Part shown: one piece after another, positions 16,052 to 24,823 of the stretch
Numbering within the stretch: position 1 is the first letter of the stretch
Layout: the number at the start of each line of letters is the position of its first letter
Assembly (NCBI GenBank): GCA_002280475.1
Contig: NCEB01000024.1
Span: forward strand, 1-55,323
Reading direction: 5' to 3'
Source of the DNA: Brevundimonas subvibrioides
Lineage (GTDB): Bacteria > Pseudomonadota > Alphaproteobacteria > Caulobacterales > Caulobacteraceae
Length of the DNA stretch: 55,323 nt
Made by a program: the position numbers and the translations under genes
The notes under the pieces: model-generated
Databases searched by the model: none
Told to the model about the DNA's origin: nothing
What the model saw: the letters and a program-made list of their open reading frames with translations, nothing else

Positions 16052-18622
16052 TCATGACGGCTCGGTCGCTGGGCGCCGGAAGGCTAGCAAATGAGTTTCG
16101 CCACCAGGCAGAAACTTCGGACTGTCGGTTCGCCAGCCGGGCGGCTGCGCCACCTTGGCGGTCATTCCAGGTGGGAGGGACAGTTCCGCCGAAAAGCCGG
16201 CGTCGGTCCGCTTCAGCGCGACGTCGATATCGCCGGCAACCGTGGCGCATCGGCCTTCCGCGAAGTCAAGGTCGCCGAGCCATGGCGTAAAGGCGCATGA
16301 TGCAAACCCAGGCTCGGCCGGCGTGATCCCGAGGACGTAGGCAGAGAGCTGAAACGTCGGCGTACAGGAGAAACCATGCGCTAGACTGCCCTCGGGCTCA
16401 AAGCTTTCCCAGAGCGTGGTTGACCCCAGATCCAGCATTGGGGCGTAGCGTTGCCGCATGGCGTGGAGCGCGAGATCAAACCGCCCTGCCTTGGCCAGGG
16501 CTCGGAACACGAAGTGGCTGTAGAAGGTGTTCGCGGCGACAACCTGGGTTCGCAGATCCAGCGGTTCTGCGTCCATCACGAATGGCGGCGCCTTGGTGAG
16601 GCGAACACGACCAGGGTCCGTGACATAGGCGACGATATCGCCGTAGCGATCCGGTGGCGCGCCGCCCCAGAGGATCATGGCGGCGTTCGAATGCTGGGAC
16701 ACTCGATCGCCGCGCCCACCTGACCCTGGGTCGATGGAGTCGACGTAGACCCTGCGCTCAGGGTCCCAGTGCGCCGCAAGCGCCAAGCGGATGCGGTCGG
16801 CGTTTCCGCGGAGTTGCCGGCTCTTCTGTGACCAGCCCAGCGCATCTGCGAGGTGGGCGGCCGCGTCGAGGGCCCCTGCCAGCTGCGCATTGAGGACGGT
16901 CGCGTATCCATCGCGGCCGACGGCGGCCCAGTCCTGAAAATGCCAGAACGGCAGGTCGGCGATCCGGCCATCATCGCCCTGCAGGCCCTCGAACCAGGAC
17001 AGCCCCTTCAGGATCGATGGGAAGATGGCGTCAATAGTCTCCAGGTCGCCGGAGTAGTTCAGGTGATCAGCGGCATTGAAAATCCACTGCAACGTGAAGT
17101 CCGGGATCAACCAGCCGAACCGGCGGTGATCGCCCGGTGCGAAAGGCTGCGTCAGCCCGTCGGGCCGCTGGCTATCGGCAGCGTCCCGCAGGAACTTCGC
17201 GTTCAGGGGAATGACCGATGGGCCGAATCCGGCTTGGGCGGCCAGATGCTCGACGGTCGCGTCGCCGAGCCACTGACGCTGCTCGCGCGCCGGCCCGTCG
17301 ATCCAGCCGTCATGCATACAGACCGCCAGAGTCTCCCGGCCAATCGACCAAAGACGGTCCAGAAATGAATCGGATGACTGAAACTCGCCGCGCCGTTCCG
17401 CCGGATAGCCGGTTGTCGTGACGCCCAGACGGACGATCTCCAGGCCCTGCGACGCATCGCGAACCGTCAGCTGCATCCAGCGGACGGCGTCCCACTCAAA
17501 GGCCTCGAACACCTGACGGCCGGGACGGGCCACATAGCGACTGACGTGAGCGTCGAGCCCCAGAACCGGTCGGACCTCGATCCGGGCGTCTGGCGCGGGA
17601 CCGCCGGGATCGAACTCGCCGGGAAGTGATTCGCTCACGGCGAGTTCGATGATCTCACCGCCCCGCGCGACCAGTTCAATGTAGGGACGGCCGGTCAGTA
17701 TGCGGCCAAAGTCAAAAAGACTCGCGACATCCTGTCCGGGCATGGTCCGCACGGTCGCGCCCCCTGAGGCCGGAGCGATGAGGGAACTCAAGTCTGCCGT
17801 CGCGCCGTTTGCCAACGACTGAAAGGGCTCCTCATAGATCCTGCGCTCGATCGGCAGATCAGGGCGCGGTGCAATCCCTCGTGTCCAGACCAGAGCCTTC
17901 GCCAGGGCGTCGGTCTCCCGAAGCACAGGCAGCCGGTTCTCTGCCAACACCGGGAACGGTTTGGTGACGACCCCGCCAAACCGGGCTTCAGGCCCGCCGC
18001 CTCCGGCGATGAGAACCCTCACCTCGTCCCAGGCGCTGTCGTCAAATCCAGGTTCGGTCCATCCAGACGGAAGACCATTGCCGTCAAGGGACTCAATGAA
18101 GCCCAGCCCCCGGTTCACCAGCGGCGTTTCCTGATCCCAGGCCGAGCTCTCGGTGCACCGCCAGGCCTCATCCGTTTCAATGGCATGCACCAGGTCGCCG
18201 CACTGAATCTGACCCTGAACCCAGAGAGCCCCGTCCCCGAAAGTCGGTTGCCAGTGGCCCCGAACCATCTCGTAGGCCGATGTGTCCAGCCCATAAGTAT
18301 GGACGAGCAGGGCGATCGTGTTCCGACCTTCGCGAAGCTGACCTGCCAGATCGTATCGGTCCGCCATCTGACGGTGCGGACTGCAGCGGACGGGTCCACG
18401 CCCGACCCTGACACCATTGACGAACAGCTGGTGCTTGCCATCGGTGGTCACCAGGGTATCCGCAACGGTCGGCGGGCCGGAAAGATCGAATTCACGCCGA
18501 AACAGAAACCAGCGGTTCAGACCGTCAGAACGCAGAGGCGCATCGCGGATGGCCGCGAAATACCCGTCGGGATCGAGAGGCTGCTTTTTCGACCAGATGA
18601 ACGGCGCTGACACCCTTTGCAT
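16052..18622 (-). CDS. Alpha-L-rhamnosidase (glycoside hydrolase family 78)
   Basis: 856 residues. N-terminal beta domains are followed by the (alpha/alpha)6 barrel from about residue 420. The GH78 signature DGPAREQRQWLGD (about 450-462) carries the catalytic acid region, and TTLWESFEPEG near 745 carries the second conserved glutamate. It releases terminal L-rhamnose from glycosides or pectic side chains. No signal peptide is visible, so substrates must be imported first. It is the first gene of the six-gene operon and divergent from the GPH transporter, sharing a 177-base intergenic region with it. A GGGAGGGG lies a little far (about 15 bases) from the ATG. Confidence 0.9.
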   Translation of the reverse strand: MQRVSAPFIWSKKQPLDPDGYFAAIRDAPLRSDGLNRWFLFRREFDLSGPPTVADTLVTTDGKHQLFVNGVRVGRGPVRCSPHRQMADRYDLAGQLREGRNTIALLVHTYGLDTSAYEMVRGHWQPTFGDGALWVQGQIQCGDLVHAIETDEAWRCTESSAWDQETPLVNRGLGFIESLDGNGLPSGWTEPGFDDSAWDEVRVLIAGGGGPEARFGGVVTKPFPVLAENRLPVLRETDALAKALVWTRGIAPRPDLPIERRIYEEPFQSLANGATADLSSLIAPASGGATVRTMPGQDVASLFDFGRILTGRPYIELVARGGEIIELAVSESLPGEFDPGGPAPDARIEVRPVLGLDAHVSRYVARPGRQVFEAFEWDAVRWMQLTVRDASQGLEIVRLGVTTTGYPAERRGEFQSSDSFLDRLWSIGRETLAVCMHDGWIDGPAREQRQWLGDATVEHLAAQAGFGPSVIPLNAKFLRDAADSQRPDGLTQPFAPGDHRRFGWLIPDFTLQWIFNAADHLNYSGDLETIDAIFPSILKGLSWFEGLQGDDGRIADLPFWHFQDWAAVGRDGYATVLNAQLAGALDAAAHLADALGWSQKSRQLRGNADRIRLALAAHWDPERRVYVDSIDPGSGGRGDRVSQHSNAAMILWGGAPPDRYGDIVAYVTDPGRVRLTKAPPFVMDAEPLDLRTQVVAANTFYSHFVFRALAKAGRFDLALHAMRQRYAPMLDLGSTTLWESFEPEGSLAHGFSCTPTFQLSAYVLGITPAEPGFASCAFTPWLGDLDFAEGRCATVAGDIDVALKRTDAGFSAELSLPPGMTAKVAQPPGWRTDSPKFLPGGETHLLAFRRPATEPS

Positions 18623-18719
18623 ACGATATTTCGCCCCTCCCGAGGCGGAGTGCCGAACAGGAATTCGGTATGCCCGCGCGGTGCACCCGGGCCATGGGTC
18701 GTGTTGCCACGAACGATTG

Positions 18720-18737
18720 GTTATGCGTAGTTATGCG
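18720..18737. promoter_or_regulatory. Direct repeat GTTATGCG with 10-base period
   Basis: GTTATGCG occurs at 18720-18727 and 18730-18737 in the divergent rhamnosidase/transporter promoter region. Tandem half-sites one helical turn apart are typical for activator binding. No matching regulator can be assigned. Confidence 0.35.
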
Positions 18738-18799
18738 CGATTTTGACGCTTCGTCTAATGGAAACTGAGGGCCGCCCGGAGCAGCCCCGCGGGGGAAGA

Positions 18800-20191
18800 A
18801 TGGACCTGACCGAGCCCGATGCCTCCATAGTCCCCGCCCCACTGCCCTTTCGGATCAAGTTCGGGTGGGCTGTCGGCGAACTGGCTATCGCCGGCTACAT
18901 CGGCCTGACGATGGCGTTCATGCTCTACTTCTGCACTGAGGCGCTCAAAATTCCCCCCGCCATCGCCGGGATCGCCCTGTTGCTGCCGCGCCTGATCGAC
19001 GCGTTTTTCGATCCCGTCATGGGCGCCGTTTCAGACCGTACGCGCTCCTCCTACGGTCGCAGACGCATCTATCTGCTCGTAGGCTCGATCCTGCTTGGGG
19101 TCAGCTTCGGGGCCATCTTCTTCGTGCCGCCCGACCTTCCGCTCGGACCGCGGGTCGCGCTGGTGATGACGATCTTCCTGCTCTCCAATCTGTCAGTGAG
19201 CATCTTCGAGGTCCCCTATTCGGCCATGCTGGCCGAAATGACCGCCGACTATGGCGAGCGCACGGTCCTGACCGGATACAAGATGATGGCGGCCAGGATC
19301 GGCATCATCCTGACGGCCCTTGTCGGCCCCCTGATCTTCCGGTCGACTCCGGACCTGAACGATGGTTTCCGCCTGCTTGGCGTCATCGCTGGCGTATTCA
19401 TGGCCCTGACCGGCCTGTGGTCGTTTTTCGCCACTCGTCACGCGCCCAGACTCGTCCACTCGGCCCAGCGCTTCAGCGTCCGCGATGAGGTCTCGGCCGT
19501 GTTGATGAACCGCCCATTCCGAACCCTCTGGACCACCTTTCTGATGCAGAATCTGGCCATCGGCGCGGCCGCCACAGCCCTGATCTACTTCCTCGTCTAC
19601 AATCTGCGGCTCGACCCGAAGGCGGCGGGACCGTTCCTGGCCGCTGGCGGGTTCGCCGCAACGCTCGCCACGCCGGTCTGGTGGTTCGTCGCCAAACGCT
19701 TCGGCAAACGGCCGACCTATTTCCTCAGTCTTGGCCTGGCGGCGGTAATGACCATCCCGGCGATGCTGATACAGGCGCCTATGGTCGGACTGTTGCTGGT
19801 CGTGCTGCTGGTCAGCGGCGCGGTGGACGCCTCAAACCAGCTGATGCCGAACGCCATGATCCCTGACACCGTCGAGGTCGATCAGGCCCGCAGCGGAGTC
19901 CGGCGCGAGGGAGCGCTGTTCGGCGCATGGGGATTCTGCCGCAAACTCGGCATGACGGCCGGCGCTTTTCTGGTCAGCCTGGCGCTGGCGGCTTTCGGGT
20001 TCGTCCAGGGCGCCGGACCCGACGCCCAATCGTCCGAAGCGCTATTTGGCATCCGGGCGATCTACACTGGCGTGCCCCTCGGCCTTTGGCTGGTCGCGAT
20101 CGCCTTCCTGACGCGCTATGATCTGACCGAAGCCAAGTTCAACGCCCTGAAAGCGAAGATCCTCGAAAGGCCGAACACTTTCGAGTCATGA
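18800..20191 (+). CDS. MFS sugar:cation symporter, GPH type
   Basis: 463 residues with about 12 predicted membrane segments. RIKFGWAVGELAIAG at the N terminus, the loop DPVMGAVSDRTRSSYGRRR and a C-terminal half starting at RTLWTTFLMQNLAIG are typical of glycoside-pentoside-hexuronide symporters. The ATG at 18800 has a strong Shine-Dalgarno (GGGGGAAGA). It is divergent from the rhamnosidase operon, so it probably moves the rhamnoside or free rhamnose across the inner membrane. It overlaps the convergent LldD-like gene by 6 bases. Confidence 0.9.
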   Translation: MDLTEPDASIVPAPLPFRIKFGWAVGELAIAGYIGLTMAFMLYFCTEALKIPPAIAGIALLLPRLIDAFFDPVMGAVSDRTRSSYGRRRIYLLVGSILLGVSFGAIFFVPPDLPLGPRVALVMTIFLLSNLSVSIFEVPYSAMLAEMTADYGERTVLTGYKMMAARIGIILTALVGPLIFRSTPDLNDGFRLLGVIAGVFMALTGLWSFFATRHAPRLVHSAQRFSVRDEVSAVLMNRPFRTLWTTFLMQNLAIGAAATALIYFLVYNLRLDPKAAGPFLAAGGFAATLATPVWWFVAKRFGKRPTYFLSLGLAAVMTIPAMLIQAPMVGLLLVVLLVSGAVDASNQLMPNAMIPDTVEVDQARSGVRREGALFGAWGFCRKLGMTAGAFLVSLALAAFGFVQGAGPDAQSSEALFGIRAIYTGVPLGLWLVAIAFLTRYDLTEAKFNALKAKILERPNTFES

Positions 20192-21349
20192 GTCGCGACC
20201 GATGCGATCGCGGAAGAGCACGGCATCATTGAGCTGATCGAGACGCGTGGCGCCGACCAGCGCCATAGCCACGCGCATTTCGTCAGCGATCAGCGTCAGC
20301 ATCTGGGCGACACCGGCCTCGCCCCGCGCGCCAAGCGCAAAGGCCCAGGCGCGCCCCAACAGGACGCCCTTCGCGCCCAATGCCATCAGCTTGATGACAT
20401 CCAGCCCTGATCGTACGCCGCCGTCCGCCAGGATGGTCAGCTGGTCACCCACGGCCTGAACGATATCGGGCAGTGCGCGGACCGGAGACGGTGCGCCATC
20501 AAGCTGCCGTCCTCCATGGTTTGAGACGACCAGCCCTTCCGCTCCCATCGCCGCGACGGCCCTGGCGTCGTCCTCATCCAGCACGCCCTTGATCACCAGG
20601 GGCCCAGCCCACTGGGACCGGACCCAGTCGAGGTCCTTCCATGTGACGCCTGGATCGAAATTGTCGCGCATCCAGGCGAAGAAGTCCTCAAGCCCGGTAC
20701 CGCGACCCAACAGGGGCGCCACATTTCCCAATCCGTGGGGACGGCCAAGCAGCCCGACATCCAGCGCCCAGGCCGGCCGCATTGCGGCCTGCCAAAATCG
20801 TCGCAGGTCGCCCGACAATCCGGGCGCACCGGCCAGCCCGGACCGCCGGTCGCGATAACGCGTGCCCGGCACCGGCATGTCGACGGTGAAGACCAGGGCG
20901 GAACAGCCTGCCTCCGTAGCCTGAGCCAGCAGATCGCGCATGAAGCCGCGATCCCGCATCATGTAAAGCTGAAACCAGAAGGGCTGGCTCGCCCCGGCTC
21001 GGACCTCGGCTAGGGAGCAGGCGGAGACGGTTGAGAGGCAAAACGGAACGCCGGCGGCGGTGGCCGCCCGCAGGGCCTGAACCTCGCCCCGACGTGCGGC
21101 GAGCCCGGCAAGCCCGACGGGACCGAGGACCACCGGCATGTCGAGCCGTGCGCCGAACAAAGACGTCGATAAGTCGGCCGTTGAGACGTCCCGCAGCACC
21201 TTTTGGCGCAGCGACAGGCCGGCGAGATCGGTAATGTTTCGACCCAGAGTGACCTCACGAAAGGAGCCGCCGTCGATGTATTCGAACAGAAATCTCGGAA
21301 GGCGTCGGCGAGCAAGGCCGCGAAAATCATCAACGGAGATCACAGTCAT
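20186..21349 (-). CDS. FMN-dependent alpha-hydroxy-acid dehydrogenase, LldD-like L-lactate dehydrogenase
   Basis: 387 residues of the (S)-2-hydroxyacid oxidase family. The FMN/active-site signature SNHGGRQLDGAPS near residue 277 holds the catalytic histidine; LVIKGVL and ILADGGVRSGLDVIK complete the TIM barrel, and VFTVDMPVPGTRYRD lies near 155. It would oxidise L-lactate to pyruvate. This is exactly the step needed after the aldolase/dehydrogenase at 21516, which yields L-lactate, so pathway context supports the lactate call. Mandelate or glycolate oxidation cannot be excluded from sequence alone. Confidence 0.85.
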   Translation of the reverse strand: MTVISVDDFRGLARRRLPRFLFEYIDGGSFREVTLGRNITDLAGLSLRQKVLRDVSTADLSTSLFGARLDMPVVLGPVGLAGLAARRGEVQALRAATAAGVPFCLSTVSACSLAEVRAGASQPFWFQLYMMRDRGFMRDLLAQATEAGCSALVFTVDMPVPGTRYRDRRSGLAGAPGLSGDLRRFWQAAMRPAWALDVGLLGRPHGLGNVAPLLGRGTGLEDFFAWMRDNFDPGVTWKDLDWVRSQWAGPLVIKGVLDEDDARAVAAMGAEGLVVSNHGGRQLDGAPSPVRALPDIVQAVGDQLTILADGGVRSGLDVIKLMALGAKGVLLGRAWAFALGARGEAGVAQMLTLIADEMRVAMALVGATRLDQLNDAVLFRDRIGRDS

Positions 21350-21409
21350 GGGTCGGGTGCTCGCTAGTTACGCCTTGTAGGCCGTACGCATTAGGCCGTG
21401 GCTCGTTGC

Positions 21410-21437
21410 GACGCCCGACGCCCGACGCCCGACGCCC
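21410..21437. repeat. Tandem repeat (GACGCCC)x4
   Basis: Four perfect copies of the 7-base unit GACGCCC in the divergent lldD-like/rhaD intergenic region, about 10 bases before the palindrome at 21447. Short perfect repeats of this kind can vary in copy number by slippage and change promoter spacing. Confidence 0.9.
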
Positions 21438-21446
21438 CTGTAAATG

Positions 21447-21464
21447 GCGATCAAATTTGATCGC
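21447..21464. promoter_or_regulatory. 18-base perfect palindrome, candidate DeoR operator
   Basis: GCGATCAAATTTGATCGC is a perfect palindrome 52 bases upstream of the rhaD ATG and 98 bases from the lldD-like start. It is the strongest operator candidate for the DeoR regulator encoded just downstream of rhaD. Confidence 0.65.
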
Positions 21465-21515
21465 TTTCTATCGAAGATGATTGAATATGGCCAGTGATCT
21501 TGATAGTGTCGAGCC

Positions 21516-23630
21516 ATGAACTCATTGATCGACAAGGCGGCTGGTCAAAGCGCCCTGCACTTCCAGGCTCCTGAGTCTCGCTGGTCAGACGATCACGCCC
21601 ACGGGCTCTCACCCGCCGCGCTCTTGCTCTACCGCTCCAACCTCCTGGGATCCGATCTGACTGTCACCAACTTCGGCGGCGGCAACACTTCGGCCAAACT
21701 GGTCGAGATCGATCCCTTGGGAGCCGCCGAAGTTTCCGTCCTCTGGGTGAAGGGTTCGGGTGGCGACATCGGATCGATGACGCTGGACGGCTTCTCGACT
21801 CTCTATCTCGACAAGGTTCTTGGGCTCGAGCGGGTGTATCGTGGGCTTGAGCATGAAGACGAAATGGTCGGCTACCTGCCCCATTGCACGTTCAATTTGA
21901 ACAGCCGTGCTGCCTCCATCGACACACCGCTCCATGCCTACCTGCCTTATCCCCACATCGACCATGTCCATCCGGACGCCATCATCGCCCTGGCTGCCTC
22001 GAAGGACGGGGAGAGCGCGACGAAGGAAATTTACGGCGATGATGTCGCATGGATGGGATGGCAACGTCCGGGGTTCGATCTTGGCCTTCGCCTAAGGGAT
22101 CTCGTGGCCGAGAAGCCGTCGCTGAAGGGCGTCATGTTGGCTGGCCATGGCGTGATCTGCTGGGGTGCCGACTCCCGCACGTGCTACGAGAATACCATTG
22201 ATCTGATCGGCCGGGCCGCAGGATATTTGAACATCAAGCTTGGCAACAGCCCCGCGTTTGGCGGCGTCCGCATCAATTCCCTGGCACCATTGACCCGGGC
22301 CGCCACAGCCGCCTCGCTGATGCCGCGCCTGAGGGCCCTGATGTGTAAGAACCGGCCGATGGTCGGAGATTTCAGCGATGACCCGGCGACCCTCGAGTTC
22401 GTGTGCAGCCGCGATTTCCTTCGTCTGGCCGCGGTCGGCACCTCCTGCCCCGACCATTTCCTTCGTACCAAGATCGCCCCTCTCACCTTGGACTCGAAGC
22501 GGCTTGAGGACGAGGTCTACCTTTCCGAAGCCATTGAGGCCTACCGGGAGGACTATAGAGCCTATTACCTGCGAAACGCGGGTCCACTCGATCCGCCGAT
22601 GCGCGACGCCAATCCCGTGGTCATCCTGATCCCGGGGGTCGGTCGCATCACGTTCGCAAGCGACAAGAGCACGGCCCGCCTAGCCGGGGAGTTCTACGCC
22701 AACGCGATCAATGTCATGCGCGGCGCGGAGGTCGTCGGAGGGTATTCAGGCCTCCCGGAAGCGGAGGCCTTCGCCATAGAGTACTGGGCCTTGGAGGAGG
22801 CGAAACTCCAGCGCTTGCCCAAGCCCGAGGGTCTGGCGGGTCGCATCGCCCTGATCACGGGAGCTGCCGGCGGTATCGGCGCCGCCGTTGCGTCTCGCCT
22901 GCTGGGCGACGGCGCATGCGTCATGCTGACCGATTTTGACCCTGCCACCCTTGAGACCGCTCGCGCCGACCTTGCCGGCCGGTTCGGGCAGGATCGCGTC
23001 CGAGCGACCCTCTGCGACGTCACCCGCGAGGCACAGATCGAGTCGGCATTCCAGGCCGTCGCCCGTGAATTTGGCGGCCTCGACATTCTTGTCGCCAATG
23101 CCGGGCTCGCCACTTCGGCACCCATTGAAGAAACCACCCTCGAGGTCTGGCGGAGGAACTATGACGTTTTGGTCGACGGCTACTTCCTCGCCAGCCGCGC
23201 GGCATTCCCGCTCATGAGACGCCAGGGCGGCGGGGCGATCGTCTTCGTCGGTTCCAAGAACGGCTTGGCCGCAACCCCGAACGCTTCGGCCTATGCCTCG
23301 GCCAAAGCCGCGACCCTGCACCTTGCGAGGTGTCTGGCCCTGGAAGGCGCCAATGGCGGCATCCGAGTCAACGTGGTCAATCCGGACGCGGTCCTTCGGG
23401 GCTCCAAGATCTGGAACGGGGATTGGCGTAAGCAGCGCGCTGGTGCCTACGGCATCGACCCAGGCAACGAGCTTGAGGAATTCTACCGGAATCGGTCGAT
23501 GCTTCGGCGAAACGTCTACCCAGAGGATGTCGCCGAAGCGGTTGCGTTCCTGATCTCTGATGCCGCCTCCAAATCCACCGGGAACATAATCAACGTCGAT
23601 GCCGGGAACGCCCAGGCGTTCACGCGTTAG
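21516..23630 (+). CDS. rhaD: Bifunctional rhamnulose-1-phosphate aldolase/L-lactaldehyde dehydrogenase
   Basis: 704 residues, the usual length of the fused enzyme (RhaE/RhaD/RhaEW type). Residues 1 to about 430 form a class II aldolase (NFGGGNTSAK, PHIDHVHPDA zinc region, LAGHGVICWG) that splits L-rhamnulose-1-phosphate into DHAP and L-lactaldehyde. Residues about 440-704 form a short-chain dehydrogenase: nucleotide motif TGAAGGIG, VANAGLA and catalytic YxxxK in SAYASAKAA. This half oxidises lactaldehyde to L-lactate in the Bacillus fusion enzyme. It is followed by the DeoR regulator on the same strand and preceded by a strong palindrome, so it is probably the main regulated promoter of the pathway. 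Confidence 0.93.
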   Translation: MNSLIDKAAGQSALHFQAPESRWSDDHAHGLSPAALLLYRSNLLGSDLTVTNFGGGNTSAKLVEIDPLGAAEVSVLWVKGSGGDIGSMTLDGFSTLYLDKVLGLERVYRGLEHEDEMVGYLPHCTFNLNSRAASIDTPLHAYLPYPHIDHVHPDAIIALAASKDGESATKEIYGDDVAWMGWQRPGFDLGLRLRDLVAEKPSLKGVMLAGHGVICWGADSRTCYENTIDLIGRAAGYLNIKLGNSPAFGGVRINSLAPLTRAATAASLMPRLRALMCKNRPMVGDFSDDPATLEFVCSRDFLRLAAVGTSCPDHFLRTKIAPLTLDSKRLEDEVYLSEAIEAYREDYRAYYLRNAGPLDPPMRDANPVVILIPGVGRITFASDKSTARLAGEFYANAINVMRGAEVVGGYSGLPEAEAFAIEYWALEEAKLQRLPKPEGLAGRIALITGAAGGIGAAVASRLLGDGACVMLTDFDPATLETARADLAGRFGQDRVRATLCDVTREAQIESAFQAVAREFGGLDILVANAGLATSAPIEETTLEVWRRNYDVLVDGYFLASRAAFPLMRRQGGGAIVFVGSKNGLAATPNASAYASAKAATLHLARCLALEGANGGIRVNVVNPDAVLRGSKIWNGDWRKQRAGAYGIDPGNELEEFYRNRSMLRRNVYPEDVAEAVAFLISDAASKSTGNIINVDAGNAQAFTR

Positions 23631-23749
23631 CGAAGGGCCAGGCTTGACAGTTTCAGCAGGGTGTTTCCGCGGGATGTTGAGCGAAGTTGATTGCACGGCT
23701 TTCAGAACCGCCTCACAACCGGAGGCGTCGAATTGACAGGGGGCGGCCT

Positions 23750-24544
23750 ATGCACGCGTCGGAACGCGAGCAACAGATCCTGCAGCTCTTGCGCGAAAAG
23801 GGCTTCATCGGCTTTCAGGAACTTGATCGTCAGATCGATGCTTCCGCGGCGACCTTGCGTCGCGACCTGGATCGGCTGGCGGGCGACGGTCGGATCGAGC
23901 GCGTACGTGGTGGCGCGAAATTCGTCGACGGATCAGCCAGGCTGGACGCTGTCGGAAATGGTCGCCTGACGGGCGTTCCTTTCCACGAAAATATCGGCCG
24001 CAACCGCGCCGCCAAGCAGGCCATCGGCCGCGAAGCCGCCAAGCTCTGTCAGCCGGGCGAAGCGGTCATCATTGATGGTGGCTCCACGACATTGCAGATG
24101 TGTTCTCACCTTGGCGACCTCGGCCTCCAGGTCCTGACCAACTCGCTTCACATCGTGAGCGCTCTGCTGCCGCAGCCGAATACGCAGATATCGATCCCCG
24201 GAGGCGCGCTCTTTCGGGAGCAGAATATCATTCTAAGCTCATTCGAGGAGGATGGCACCGACCGCTATCACGCCCAAAAGATGTTCCTCGGCGCGGCGTC
24301 GGTCGGACGTCACGGCGTGATGCAAGCCGATGTCCTGCTCATCCAGGCTGAACGCCGCCTTCTCGACCGCGCCGATGAACTGATCCTGCTGGTGGACTCC
24401 ACAAAGTTCTCCGCATCAGCCGCCCATGTTCTCTGCGCCCTCGAGGACGTGTCTATTGTCCTGACCGACAGTGGTGTGACCGACGCCGTCGCCAGGGATG
24501 TTGAACGGGCGGGGCCAAAGCTGATCGTCGCCCAGTCAACTTAG
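23750..24544 (+). CDS. DeoR-family sugar-responsive repressor
   Basis: 264 residues. The N-terminal DeoR HTH (REQQILQLLREKGFIGFQEL, ASAATLRRDLDRLAGDG, VRGGAKF) is followed by the phosphosugar-binding DeoRC domain (NRAAKQAIGREAA, IIDGGSTTLQM, QADVLLIQAERRLLDRADELILLVDSTKF). The ATG at 23750 has AGGGGG at good spacing and removes 21 non-conserved residues. It is co-directional with rhaD (119 bases apart). Regulators of this family in rhamnose operons usually sense a phosphorylated intermediate; rhamnulose-1-phosphate is the natural guess. Confidence 0.92.
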   Translation: MHASEREQQILQLLREKGFIGFQELDRQIDASAATLRRDLDRLAGDGRIERVRGGAKFVDGSARLDAVGNGRLTGVPFHENIGRNRAAKQAIGREAAKLCQPGEAVIIDGGSTTLQMCSHLGDLGLQVLTNSLHIVSALLPQPNTQISIPGGALFREQNIILSSFEEDGTDRYHAQKMFLGAASVGRHGVMQADVLLIQAERRLLDRADELILLVDSTKFSASAAHVLCALEDVSIVLTDSGVTDAVARDVERAGPKLIVAQST

Positions 24545-24804
24545 TGGCTCTGTCGGTGCTGACAGGGTAACCTCGCCAAGTCGAAAGCCGCCCTACCCTG
24601 CTGAAATCAGGCAACGGCGAGCACCCATGCGGTCGCCGCGTCTGCGGCAACGCCGAAGTGTGGGTCTGCTGATCAGATGGTGATCCGCTCCCATTCTCTG
24701 GAGCACTCGAAGCTAGAGTTTTCCGGCCCGAGTCAGAGTGACGGGCTGGTTGTGATCCGCCCCCATTCTCTGGATCACCCGGAGCTGGAGTTTCCCGGCC
24801 CGAG
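24545..24804. other. Non-coding stretch before the IS remnant
   Basis: There is no convincing gene between the deoR stop and the IS remnant. The right half is filled by the tandem 72-base repeat. An apparent open frame on the minus strand here exists only because the repeat unit is a multiple of three. Confidence 0.7.
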
Positions 24805-24823
24805 TCAGGGTGACAGGCTGGCT
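24680..24823. repeat. Two tandem copies of a 72-base repeat
   Basis: Copy 1 (24680-24751) and copy 2 (24752-24823) begin GTGATCCGC and share CCATTCTCTGGA, CGGCCCGAGTCAG and GGGCTGGT-like blocks with about 10 mismatches. The second copy overlaps the predicted end of the IS3 transposase frame, so the unit may be the outer end of the insertion sequence that has been duplicated. Confidence 0.8.

Noticed and set aside
22746..23696. Minus-strand frame over the SDR half of rhaD
   Set aside because: No family resemblance; lies wholly within a strongly supported gene.
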